Source: Hydractinia symbiolongicarpus | Lineage: Eukaryota > Cnidaria > Hydrozoa > Anthoathecata > Hydractiniidae | Length of the DNA stretch: 64,000 nt | Direction of reading: 5' to 3' | NCBI RefSeq assembly: GCF_029227915.1 | Contig: NC_079882.1 | Location: 26,665,001-26,729,000, forward strand | In this document: in pieces, positions 50,901 to 61,832 of the stretch | Layout of the letters: each line of letters starts with the position of its first letter | Numbering within the stretch: the stretch's first letter is position 1 | The notes under the pieces: generated by a model | Seen by the model: the letters and a program-made list of their open reading frames with translations, nothing else | Database searches by the model: none | Told to the model about the DNA's origin: nothing | Made by a program: the position numbers and the translations under genes

Positions 50901-52797
50901 TAAAATCCCAGGGTCGATTTTTTCTCAAAAAATGCTCCGAAAGAAAAAAACGACGGTTTTAAAGAATTTCCTACGCCTTCGGGCGCGGAAATTGAACTGG
51001 TACTGTGATATCTTGGGCCTCCACAAATACGAATCAAGGATATTCTTTGAAAGAACACTTAATGATGTGTGAAACTTTTTTCGAACTTGCAAATACCGAT
51101 ACAAAAGGTCCAGACATTTTTCTTTGCTCCCAAATTACGATATGCAACTTTCTCAACCATTAAAATTTTTCGTACTTTTGATTTCCAAACAATTTAATTT
51201 CAAAACGTTCACATAATATTTAAAAAAAGATGTTTTTGAACAAGTTATTTTCATGCGTATCCGATGAAGTGAGTCAGCCATCTTGAACAAATAATTCTGC
51301 GTAAAGCGGCAAACATCAAAGACGTTTTGACGTCATTAGGTTGGCAAAAATGAAATTTTTGAAGAAGACTCATAGGATGGTTGGATTTAATTGGCTCAAC
51401 CGAAATTTATTTGCTAGAATTATATGTAAAACTTTAATTGATGCGGAGTCTTTTCATTATTTCAAGTAGCGCCCCACCATGCAACCACGTCAAAATTAAA
51501 TCTGTAGCAAGTTTAAACCTTGCCAATACGACGGAGGTGTAACTGAAGGGAGGAAAACACAACTTTTGAAGTTATTTATTATTTTTTTTTTTTTACGACA
51601 GATATATATGCAAAATAAATGTGTTTGATTCATTACTAATATGTTTGAACTTTAGATTATCTTCAATGACAATTCGAATTAAGGCTGAGTTCATTTGTTA
51701 CAAAAGTCGATGTAGCGCTTTCTTTCAGCACTGTTATGTGTCGCCCTAAAAAAAACTTCCTGTTTGTGCGATCGCACACCAAGAGATTTTGCAGATGTAA
51801 GCAAACAATTGCTTTATAAGGCGAAAAAACACTTTCAAGTATATGACGTGTTTTGCAGCAGCAGATTTTAATTATCAATACAACAGCTAACTATTGAGTA
51901 TTTTATTTTTCTATATTTTTAAAATCAAATAATTTTTCTCGTCTTATATGCGAGGTTATAAATTTTAATGTTTCATTCTGATGTCTGGCGGAAAGGAAGT
52001 AAACATAAAAGCAATATAGCACTAACACCACTCCACAATGGATTTTTTTAATCTTCCGCAGCTTAATTTTACAGAAAATGGATATAATATTAAAAATTAC
52101 CAGTTGCAATGTTTTTCTTACTTTGTATTATGCAAGACTTCGACCTGAAAACGAGGCTCGTTAGCTCAAGGCTTTATCGTGAGTTTATGACCAGTGTATT
52201 AGCATGTGCAAAAAAAATCAGTTCATAGATAAAACATAAATGGGTTGCTTGGAACTTTCTATCTTTCGAGAATCTTACGTCACATCAAAAAAATGACAAC
52301 GCTTCATCCTTTTTAAGTGTAACCTTGTCCCAAGGACCTGTTTGCTTTTTATATTTGGACGGCCTGAACAAGTATAAAAAGCCTAACAGGTCCTGGGGAC
52401 GAGGTTGGTGTGACCTGATAAGTTTATTTAAAACAGGAGAAAAAATTTACTACTTTTTTCAGGGTTTTTTCTTTGTTATGAGTCACTGGGAATTACAAAG
52501 AAACTCAATTATACACCTCAAAAACAGAGAAATCATTTTTCTCCAACGGCATTTGTCGACGCCTTAAAACTGTCTTGACTCAGAATTTGGACCAAACTCG
52601 TCGCGCTGAACCGAGTCCCGTCGACTATATAATTTTTTTTTAATTTTCTTAAGGGTATGGGTATCTATTTGTTCGGAGAATTAATGATATCAGAAAACTC
52701 GAAGCAACGTCAGTTAGCTGAAGATACGTACGGATACATAGAGAACGAAATGGATTGCAGTACGAAGGAAACAGTTCGGGAAATCATATACGGTTGA
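40028..52797 (+). CDS. AOPEP: Aminopeptidase O (M1 metallopeptidase)
   Basis: Zinc aminopeptidase of the M1 family; the mammalian enzyme (C9orf3) cleaves N-terminal residues from peptides such as angiotensin III and can be nucleolar. Exons: 40028/40038-40824, 40912-41096, 41974-42265, 42400-42586, 42669-42816, 43042-43157, 43311-43418, 43565-43605, 43752-43806, 44705-44758, 44825-44920, 45671-45784, 46809-46846, 46933-46981, 52654-52797. All phases fit, giving 807 aa from ATG 40028 (human 819). ATG 40334, at the human-like [17 protein letters not shown], is an alternative start. Zinc site: HEISH (about residues 448-452) and Glu 471 in WLSEGF, the HExxH-18-E pattern. MMPCQEPP corresponds to the conserved substrate-side block. 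A basic patch ([11 protein letters not shown]) matches the human nuclear signal area; the ARM-like C terminus ends in [13 protein letters not shown]. The last intron (5.7 kb) carries a LINE. Confidence 0.95.
41097..41973. other. AOPEP intron 2
   Basis: Less AT-rich than other introns around 41330-41640, which may indicate an old insertion, but no terminal repeats or coding similarity were seen. Confidence 0.35.
43836..44423. mobile_element. pogo/Tigger-like MITE
   Basis: 588 bp flanked by TA (43834-43835, 44424-44425). Left end TAGTGGACTCTCGATATAGC; the right end, reverse-complemented, is CAGTAAAGTCTCTGTATAGC. Inner copies of GATATAACGAAC and GATATAGTGAACC are typical of pogo/Tigger-type mariner derivatives. 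No transposase. Lies in an AOPEP intron. Confidence 0.75.
44921..45670. other. AOPEP intron 11
   Basis: Non-coding. A minus-strand open frame at 45399-45824 overlaps the next exon in antisense and has no family features. Nothing else recognised. Confidence 0.4.
46490..46623 (+). mobile_element. Helitron-like short non-autonomous element
   Basis: 134 bp. Starts TCTCTATTATAATAGCC, holds GGACGGGCGA twice and ends with the hairpin CCTGTGGATTTTTCCACGGG followed by TAACACTAG before T. The same 3' architecture as the element at 60758. Lies in AOPEP intron 12. Confidence 0.65.
47508..47893. repeat. Three tandem copies of a 128-bp repeat
   Basis: Each copy starts ACATTTAG and contains AACTGTG, AAATTTTGTTGAAAATAAAG and TTTTGGCCTGAAA-type segments. 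The third copy has lost a few bases. It lies in the last AOPEP intron, directly beside the LINE 3' end. Confidence 0.8.
47906..50785 (-). mobile_element. 5'-truncated LINE (CR1/Jockey-like)
   Basis: Non-LTR retrotransposon inserted in the last AOPEP intron, opposite to that gene. 3' end: an untranslated part of about 200 bp and a terminal (ATT)n repeat at 47906-47942, as in CR1/L2/Rex-type elements. 5' end: the reading frame is cut near 50785 inside the endonuclease domain. Target duplications not determined. Confidence 0.85.
48150..50780 (-). CDS. LINE endonuclease/reverse transcriptase, N-terminally truncated
   Basis: Open for 856 aa from the first Met, with about 20 further codons upstream ([15 protein letters not shown]). 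The endonuclease/exonuclease/phosphatase part keeps ILGDFNCNM and [10 protein letters not shown]. Reverse transcriptase: [35 protein letters not shown] (catalytic Asp), [20 protein letters not shown] and the catalytic YADD in [11 protein letters not shown]. The C-terminal thumb-like part matches the fragment at 8213-8612. The complete absence of stops suggests a recent insertion. The missing N-terminal endonuclease residues make it unlikely to mobilise itself. Confidence 0.92.
50790..52653. other. Rest of last AOPEP intron
   Basis: Non-coding, no recognised element. Short open frames on both strands lack family features. Confidence 0.4.
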
Positions 52798-54334
52798 ACG
52801 GATGCCACAATTTGTTGAAGACTGCTAATTTATATCTGTAATTAATCAAACATTACACAATGTTTACAGTGACTACGCGTTTTTTTCATAAAATTACACA
52901 CTTTTTTGAAAGCAAAGTAATGGTTTAGATTCTTCAAAAACGACGAGCTTAGGCCAAAACGTTTACGAGTCATCTTTTTTTTAAAAGTAGACATATCCTC
53001 GGGTTCATATAAAAAACTTGATATGGGCTGATGGACAGCCTGACTAAGCAGGGGTTCACAAGTAAGAAAAAACATAGATTCGGAGAGAAACTTCACAATT
53101 TTGAAAAGCGTGTAGTCAGTCCATCCTGTTCAACATGTTATGAATAAACATTTTTGTTGGAATTATTTCTTTGTAAATTTATTATCAAATCAAATTTTAC
53201 ATACTTTATGTACACTGAGACAAAAAAATATAAATACAAAAAGAATTTTTCACCACCAGAGTTGAAAATTTGTAGACCGTGGGTATATTTGGGGCAAATT
53301 ACGAGATCCATGGCTTCACACTCTTTGACAATTGCACTTTTGTGTATTTTACGGTTTTTGTCATAACTCTGAACTAGAAAAACTTAATTAGTCATAAACA
53401 AAAAAACTCAAGGATATTATGAGGCTAGACTACATTTGATCCCGTTATTGCAAACCTAGCAGGCATGACTAAGCAAAATGTGTTGATTGAAAAGTTTCAT
53501 ATCATTACAAAAAGAATAGCGTGATTAGAATGCATTGTAAAATTTCAAGCAACTTATTAAATTAGGAAACAACAACTCATTTATATTGTGTGTCGTAATT
53601 GCAAAATAGATAGATATCGCGACAATGCTCCCATGACGCTTGTTCCAGCGTGTAAACAATCAACTCTCTTGTCACTCATAATTAAACCAGTAAAAAAATG
53701 CAAGCAAAACACTGATGCTCTGTCAATTTGACCCAACAGACATTTATTCCTATTTGTCCAAATTAATGCATATGAACAAATGTTACACGTTCTGAACTGG
53801 AGATACCAACGCGGCTGTAGATCGATCACTGTCTGTATCTGATATGCTAGAGGCTAAAAATAGGATAATTTCAGAATCACCTGGAGAAAAAATCTTATAC
53901 CAATTCAAGCAAACTAGTATTGATGGGTATAAAAAACTGAAATCAGATTATGATGCAACATTTTTTTTCATGCTCACGACATGCTTGCAGTTTTACAAAT
54001 CGCACGAATAACATGTTTTGGCGAGAAAAGAAATGATGTTTATATTCAAAGGGTCGTTTTTTTAACCTTTCCATGCTTTCATAAAAACAAGTTAAGAAAT
54101 TCAGATCGTAGCTACTGTTAACTTGCAAGTAAAAACTTGTTTTATGAACTAACAGAGCACTATATAAACATTTTTCGGGTATAAAATGGAGGAACGGGTG
54201 GAATTTAAATATAAAAAATCGTATAGCAAAGAAAGCGCTTAATTAAGAAAAAGTTGTAAAGCTGAGAAAAAGTTAATTAGCAGTTTTTAACTTCATGATT
54301 ACTGATATTAGTTTGAAGTTTAGTTTAAAAAATA
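52798..54334. other. Region between convergent AOPEP and RNF genes
   Basis: Should hold the 3' untranslated regions of two convergent genes. AATAAA-type hexamers are present (for example ATGAATAAACA near 53140) but cannot be assigned. No other feature. Confidence 0.4.
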
Positions 54335-57300
54335 CTAACTTGATGAGTAACGTGTAGCAACAACGGGTTGTTCCGACCAAGCATTTGAGGGAGGTAATCC
54401 AGTATTTGCTGTTGTTGAAGAAGTGGGTTCTTCTGCTGTCGCAGTGGCGTTGCGTTCAGGCTGACGATCGCCTTCATCGCGAGACTCGATGTTGTGCTCA
54501 GATAAGCTCATATTATCTGGAATGTCCTGTAGTTAGAGGGCGAGCAAGTAATAAATTGCAACATGCTTTTTCTAACACCTTCCAGGTAACCTAACCTACA
54601 TCACGTGATCGAATAAACTTGTTGACAATAGACTACTATTTATAATAAATCCCCAAGGAGGTGGTTTGATTTTTACCTAGGCTTCTTTAGGTAAAACATT
54701 CACAGATAATATCTTGCATTTTATTTATTATATTATTATTATAAGTTACTACGATACCATGTCTCGTGACAATCCATATTTAAAAATTTAAACGTTTATT
54801 TTTCACAAAAACACAAAGTATTTTTCGGCCACTGAAATACACGATGTAATACTTACCACGCCAAGTGATTTCAATATATTGCTTTTGCACATGGGGCACG
54901 TACGATGGTTTAAAAGCCATGGATCAATACAACTCTTGTGATATTCATGTCTGGAGAAAACACAAATTAAAGCTTGCAAATGTGCATTTGTTTAAGTTAC
55001 ATACAGTAAAAGATCTACTTTGAATTTGATCAATTGTAGTCTTTTTTTTCTTTTATATAAAACACGAAAATGTGAACTTCGACTAATGGAAGACCAAGTT
55101 TGTGTACAACATTCAATCAAAATGAGAGCTCGCAAAGTTTAATACACACAAAAAGGAATTCAATATTCAACTTTATCAATTAAAATTGTATAAAAATAGC
55201 CAAGTATAGAAGATGTTTTAAAATATTAATGCAACAAAAAAGCTCTAAAATGTCATGTTGATGTAAGTTTGTATAAAACTTACTTGCATGGAAGAATTCT
55301 CAAATTCTCCCCCTCTTTATAGTTTTCTAAGCAAACAGCACATGCTTCATCTTCCTGTTGTAAGAAAATATGGAAACTGTAAAATTTGAGATCAATGAGC
55401 TAAATGCTGGATTTTTACAATTGGATGGAATGTTATGCACCGCCATCACATTTTTTTTTAACTATAGATGAAAATTCTTAAGAATATAAATGATTAAAAT
55501 GTCCTCTAACATGTACCCTTAAAAGGTTTATAGAAGCATGGGGATAAGATGATAGGTACTTTTAACAGCATTTCTAGTCTACAAAACAGGGCCCTATGAG
55601 TTTTCTGAAAAAAGACTGGAATGAGTTTCTTTAACATGCTTGCATTTCTATGGACAAATGTTTAAAATCAGCAAAATAAAGATAAAAAATAAACTCAACC
55701 AAGCCAAATGGTGGAATTGATAATGAAGTTGAGTTAAAATTCAATGAATTCCAAAAAAATCACAAAGAAAAAGGTACACCCACAGGCAAACAGCCAAAAC
55801 TTTTAAAAACTTTCAGTTTCAAAAATTCACATTATTAATCAGATACCCAGCTGCTGACTTAACACATTTGAACTATAAAATACTTTTACATTTTTGGTAG
55901 TGTAAAATATCAATAAAAGCATTGTAAAACAAAACACTTACCTCCTCTCTGTTTTCACTATGATAGGATATCATTCGTAATTTTGAAATTGCTTTTTTTG
56001 CTGCAGTTAATAACTGTTTCTAAACATAAGAAGTTACATTTCAAAGTTATTTAAAAGTTAAGAAGTTATTTTAACTAAATAAGGACAAAAATTAAAAACT
56101 TTAAAAGCTAATGCATTTTTTGAAACTTTGCTTTGTCCTAAGAAGCTGGCTGTATGCATCATTATCAGCTTAACGTCTGTTTTCCATGCTAGCATGGGTT
56201 GAACGGTGTATATTAATAATCCTCTTTCAATTTAATCAAGACTATGTTGGATATAAACTCAAATTCCTCTGCATCTCGATCTACCTCTGGGCTTTGCGCC
56301 AGGAACTATCAAGGTTGTACATTTTCTTACCCAATTATCTGTACATCTTAAATTATATACTGCACACAAGAAATAGATAAGGGGTAAATTGTAGCATAAT
56401 ATCAAATTTTGCTTTCTGTTTACCTTTATACACGAAACCTTTTTTGCATATTTAATTTTAGGTTTAGTGCACAACAACTTTTGTCCACTTCTCAAAGGTA
56501 ACATAAAAAAGAAGCATTCATGAATAATTAAATTTTAAAAAATTTAAAGTTAACACTCCAAATCTTGGTCAATTTTGGACTTATGCTAATCAACATGCAT
56601 TACAAAAAATATTTGATATTTAGGCTATAATCATTTTTTGTGAAAAAAAATATCATGATGCTTTAAACCTTGTCATTTGATGTTGTTTTTTTTCAATTTC
56701 ACAATCTAATATTCCTGCACCTTCTAAAAATTATATATATAATATAAAATCTGTTCAAAACAAAAATTAGTATTTTCCCACAACAGATGCTTTGTTTATT
56801 TCATGTTTACAAAATTTTATGAATTGGGATGCATAGTGAAAAGGTGAATGTTCACAAATAACACTGAGAGACAAATTTATCCCCCAATAAAACCATTGGT
56901 GGGGGAATAGGTCTTCTCCCTAACACCATCTTGGTCTTGCGGCAGAGTCATGTATATATTTGCAAATATTTTTAGATCTAGAAACAAAAGTTTCTAAAAA
57001 TATACCATATAAAAAAAATAATTTACTAAACATAAATTCATCAAAACAAAAAGTCCCTCAAAAATTTGAAGATTTTTAAAACATTTTGGTGGTTAACACC
57101 TTTGCTATAGACCTTTTTCATTGCCTTTCCTCAATTACGGTTAAACTTGAGATGAACACTAGCACAATAATTTTTTTTAATTAAATATATTAAGTATGAT
57201 GTGTGTGACTAATAGAAGCAGCTATATTTTTCATTCATCCTAAAGATAATTCTTGAACACGTTTAATTTGTTTATACGTCTTAAATTTATTCGTTGTCCA

Positions 57301-58147
57301 AATTTTTTAATGATGTGTTTAATAAATGTATTTAAAATAACTTTGGTAAAGGGGGAAAAGCACTGCATCAAAGACAAGTAAATACAGATAACAATTTTTG
57401 TTCTTTGTAAAAATGATACCATGGAATTTTACCTTTCTATTGTGCACACAAAGCTGATTAAAAAAGAAAAATACTCACTTCTTTTCTGTCATTTCTATAA
57501 ATGTGACGAAATCGTTGAACATAGTAAAACACAAGCCATGCTAGAGAAATACACATCAGCAAAATGAATGATACCAATACAAATAAAACTGATGTTCGAC
57601 TAACTTTCCATCTTCTGTCTACAAAGTGGGTGCCTACAACAATCTCACAATAGGCCTTATATTCTTTATGAGTGACAAGTGTAGCTAGAGTTTTTCCATT
57701 ATCTCTAGTAATTATTACTGAAACAGCATCTTCAACTTCATCATCCATATGAGGAATATTATCGGATTTTATGTTATCAAAAATTATTACAGCAGAAGCA
57801 TTATATTTTTTCGCTAGTTTTATTTTATTGTGATAAGAACAGTTTCCACGAGGAATAAGTGCAATCCATGGCTGAAATTTAACAAGCGGAGGTTTGGAAA
57901 ATTGTTGACACCACAAATTGGTATCATCACCAGTGTAATATAAATACCCTGAGACTTTTTTCTTCAGACTTTGAATACCAAATTTTCCACTTAATTTGAT
58001 AGTTTGATGATCAACATTGTTATTGAGTGGTCTCTTTGATATTGTTAAAAGAGCCTGAGTGTATACTGTTTTTTCATCGTAACTGCTGGCAATTCCAACA
58101 CTGAGGTATATCAGGAAAATTTGGTAAAAAAGTAAACTTTCTAACAT
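54335..58147 (-). CDS. Goliath/RNF130-like transmembrane E3 ubiquitin ligase
   Basis: PA-TM-RING E3 ligase of endosomal or secretory membranes (RNF130, RNF150, RNF128, RNF149 group). Five exons join in frame to 367 aa: 57479-58147, 55942-56019, 55284-55354, 54857-54950, 54335-54526. Signal peptide (about residues 1-21), lumenal PA domain (about 60-170; [18 protein letters not shown] and [10 protein letters not shown]), one membrane segment (about 187-210), juxtamembrane helix ([15 protein letters not shown]), then a RING-H2 with C254, C257, C272, H274, H277, C280, C291 and C294. The C terminus is Ser/Thr/Pro-rich ([16 protein letters not shown]...), ending RYSSS. The exact orthologue among the four vertebrate genes cannot be chosen from this sequence. 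Confidence 0.93.
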
Positions 58148-58778
58148 TATCTTTGTGAAATATGTGACAAAAAATACCAGTTTTTATAAAAAAACAAAAA
58201 TTAAAAACATCCAGTAAATCACAAAATTTAAGAAATGATCTGTTAAGTCTTTTATTACTATTTTTGAGTCTGGCGGACATGTAAAGTTTTCTCCTTTTTG
58301 TTTTCGTTTTGCACCAGGCTTCTTCCCCACCAGATCGTCTATTTTGATCACATACTAATTGACTCGATATTTAACCCTGCTACTTCAAGACGTTGTTCAT
58401 TGACCCGCGTCGAACATCTAGCAAATCGCGTTTTCACGCGCATACACGTGCCAAAATATGAACAACCTTGCTCCCAGACTACTTTTTGATGTACCGTGTA
58501 AAAAGTCAAATGTAATGTATTATTTTTTTAATTTCTAGGGTATACAATGGTAAAACGTTTGAAAAAGTTCTAATACGTTAAAATTTAAAATAGAGAAACA
58601 AAGAATAGAAGAGAGAAAAAATAAAAAATATAGCAATGCATTATACCTTCTCCAGGAGACTCATGGAAGACAAAAAAAGTCTTATCATTGAGGACCTGCT
58701 TGTCGAAAGAGAAATGTTAACTTTTGGCTCCATTCATAACATTGACGTATATGTAATATTTATAACTTGTTCAAGGTA
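58148..58778. other. Upstream region of the RNF gene
   Basis: Non-coding. Contains the presumed promoter, with no clear motif. The stretch around 58420-58450 (CGCGTTTTCACGCGC) is locally GC-rich. Confidence 0.35.
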
Positions 58779-59195
58779 TTAGTAAAAAGATAAAGGATAA
58801 AGTGTAACTGCGAAGAAGAAGATAAGAACAAGATAAATTTTCTTCACTTCGAGCATGATCGGTTGGAGTATATTAGAGCAATTTATTAGGTCGTTTACGT
58901 ATATTAAAAACAAAAGAGGACCAAGTACGAACCCCTTAGAAACTCCGCATTTGATTGCTAGTTTGCTTGTTTTTATTTTGTCGTCAAAACTAACATATTG
59001 TTGTCGATCACACAAGTAACTTTTAAACCAATCAAAGTAAGATCCATTGATTACCATACGCTTTCAATTTTCCCAGTAATATATCGTGATCAACATTGTC
59101 AAATGCTCTAGACAGGTAAATGAAGATTCCTAAAGTATACTGACCGTTCTCAAACGAGTTTTGTATGTCATCAATAAGTTGTAAGACAATGTTCA
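58779..59195 (-). mobile_element. Degraded LINE reverse-transcriptase fragment
   Basis: Pieces of a Jockey/CR1-type reverse transcriptase: LSRAFDNVDHDILLGKL (motif A) in one frame upstream of about 59050, then YFDWFKSYLCDRQQYV and [20 protein letters not shown] in another. The expected PQGS has become SKGF, and the YADD region is lost. A different family from the 48-50.8 kb LINE. Confidence 0.8.
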
Positions 59196-59214
59196 TTTTC
59201 AGAACGTTTAAACG

Positions 59215-60757
59215 TCCTGGTAAAATAAACTAGATTGCCTAATAGTATACCCCACGATGTGGACAGAAGCGTAAAATTTAATGTGTGAGTGTAAAACCTC
59301 GTGTAAGATGACATAAAATCCATGGAAAGTGCATGCACAGTTATTAAATGACAGCGGGCGTAAAAGTTTTTTGAAAAGTTACTTTACTTCGGATGAAATG
59401 AAACCTCAACCTCCGAAAATGTAAACGCAGTGATAACTTATTTTAGCTTACAGATTTTACACGATAAAACAGGATAAATGAAGTCAGTGCGAAGAGGAGA
59501 ATGTATTGAAAATTAACAATTTGTGTAGGTTGGGAAAAAGCATGTAATTTCAAGTAATGTATTAAATGGTTGGTTCATTCAGGTATGATGTAATACTAAC
59601 CTGGTAAACCCTTTATTTAGATAATTGGATGTCAACCTCGCTTCAAGCATTTTGTTGGGATAGATGTTTCAAGTGAATTATGCTCATCCCGTAAATTAAG
59701 GTTGGAATACTAAAAGCGGAGAAGGCGTGGGAAAAATTCGAAAATTAAAATCAGGGAAGGTGGATTATCAGTACTCGAGAGTAATTGTACGGTACTCGAG
59801 AGTGATTATTAGTACTCGAGAGCAAATACCACCTACATCCGAAGTTAAAAATAGAGCTCGCTAGAATAGATGAGATGAAGTCATTATTGACTTTTTCAAC
59901 AAAGCAAATAACAAAAAAAAAAACATTTCTGCACCCTAGAAACTAATTTTCCTACTTTCCACGAGTCACAAAAAAAAATTTTTAATGCTATAAATTTTCG
60001 CGAATTTCGCGAATAAGCCTCCAATTGAAGCTAAAATCGCGAATAGTATTTCAAGTTTGCTACATTGGCGCTCATACTTTCTATGCGCAACGTTTTATGA
60101 GCATGTCAGATAAAGCTCAAATCCTTTAAAACTCAAAAATCTGCTAAGCAACAGAGACTAGCAATGTAGAAAAAGAAGAAGGGACAAACAGGAATTATAC
60201 AACCAATATTTTCTCAAGATATATCTTTTTGTATGTTATGCAATGTTCGATTTCTGGCGCATTGGCCATTTAGCAAAGCACACACCAACTTCGTCTTCTC
60301 ACAAAAGCAAATACCAACCTCATCTCCAGGGTCTCACGCCGTTCTAGATTGTCAGAACGGTAGAAAAGGCACTGTAGAAAAGCAGGAAAACACTGGGTAA
60401 AAGCAACAAAAAATATCCTTTTATTCAAATATGACAATTTTAAATTATAATTTGTGTTATTTTACTTCGTATATACTTATATATTTGTACACATCCTCCA
60501 AAAACGTATAAAACATTTTTAAAATTATTTTTTTAAAGGGAGAACCTTTCGAGAATGCACCTATCATGAGATAAAGATATAAAAAATTTGATGTTATACG
60601 TATCTGATTGGAACACAGAAATTTTTGAAGAAAAAAAAAATTTCTGACAAATTGCGAATCCTTTACAAAACATGTCATTAAAAGTTGGATAATAATAATC
60701 ATTTTTTCTACAAAATTGTCACTTGTTTATAAAAAAATGACTAAAAAACAAAATTTT
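59215..60757. other. Intergenic DNA
   Basis: No gene recognised. Contains the GTACTCGAGAG repeats and a CGCGAATTTCGCGAAT patch near 59999-60012. Confidence 0.4.
59768..59822. repeat. Three spaced GTACTCGAGAG repeats
   Basis: GTACTCGAGAG occurs at about 59771, 59793 and 59812, with spacers starting TAATT, TGATT and CAAAT. The units contain the CTCGAG palindrome. Short local tandem repeat of unknown role. Confidence 0.6.
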
Positions 60758-60890
60758 TCTATATTATAATGCCCGTATACGTCTGTCTGTCACGCAAAAT
60801 GGTAGCTTAGCTGCGCAAGTAGCGAGACGCACGTGATGCGGTATAAAAAGGATGGGCGAACCCGTGGATTTTCCACGGGCTAACGACTAG
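60758..60890 (+). mobile_element. Helitron-like short non-autonomous element
   Basis: 133 bp. TC start (TCTATATTATAATGCCCGTA), perfect 8-bp hairpin CCCGTGGA-TTT-TCCACGGG at 60861-60879, then CTAACGACTAG before T. A hairpin about ten bases before CTAG is the Helitron 3' signature. No coding capacity. Confidence 0.7.
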
Positions 60891-61832
60891 TAAAACTCTA
60901 TTAGAAATAGAAACAGCCCCCTAAATTGTTGTCCCAAAATGGGTGATAAGTTATTCCCTAAAAGGTAAATTTTTTTTTATCAGCGAACGTATTTTGTTTC
61001 TATTTTCTTTTTACATCAATATCACTGACTCTCTCACTGTTTTTGAAAAATTGTAATTTTCCAAAAAAATAAATACCAATTGAAAAAATTAAAAAAATCG
61101 CAGATTCTAGTTTCTTAATACTGCAGGAACAGAGAACTTTAGGGGGTATTCTAAAACATGCACACAGGTAAGGGAGGGAGGCAGACTGCTAAAGGTAAGT
61201 ATACAGTTTTACAGTATTTAACAGTTTTACTGCGCACATATTTATGAAATGCCTCCTTAACGACGTTTTTGAAATAAAATCCTCATCACATCATAATTTC
61301 ACAACTATAAAACATAACCCATATATATATATCACTCTCGCCTAGGTAGCGAAACCGTAAAAAATGTTTTGCAAAATTTTTTGACACTGCTTGCGTTTTA
61401 TGTTAAAAAGTTTGTCCTGAAGTTTGTCTTTGGATAGGCTATCAATAGGTGTTGTAGGCTCCATCTTTAGAGGTCTACTAAAAAACGAAATGAAATAGAT
61501 CAAAACAGGCTGCAAGGAACGAGCTATTTCGATTGAAACTGAAAGGTGAAATGTTCTTTCTTGCAGACAGAAACGAAAAAAATGACAAAACAAAAGAATA
61601 AATAGCGGATATCCAGTCAAATTTAAGTATTTTTCTTGTTCCGTTTTGCTCTTGAGTGAAAATTCAACTTAAGAAGCAAATAAACGGAAACCAGACCACC
61701 TATGCTTGGTGTTTCTCTGATGGTTGAGCTGAAACATAAAATTATTTTGATTGTACACATACAAAATGACTAAAAATATAAATATATAAATGATAAGATT
61801 TCCACTCCTCTTTGTCACAATTTCGAGAAGAT
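60891..61832. other. Intergenic DNA with the coronin-7 3' untranslated region
   Basis: No coding region supported. A minus-strand open frame at 61342-61620 has no family features. Confidence 0.35.
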
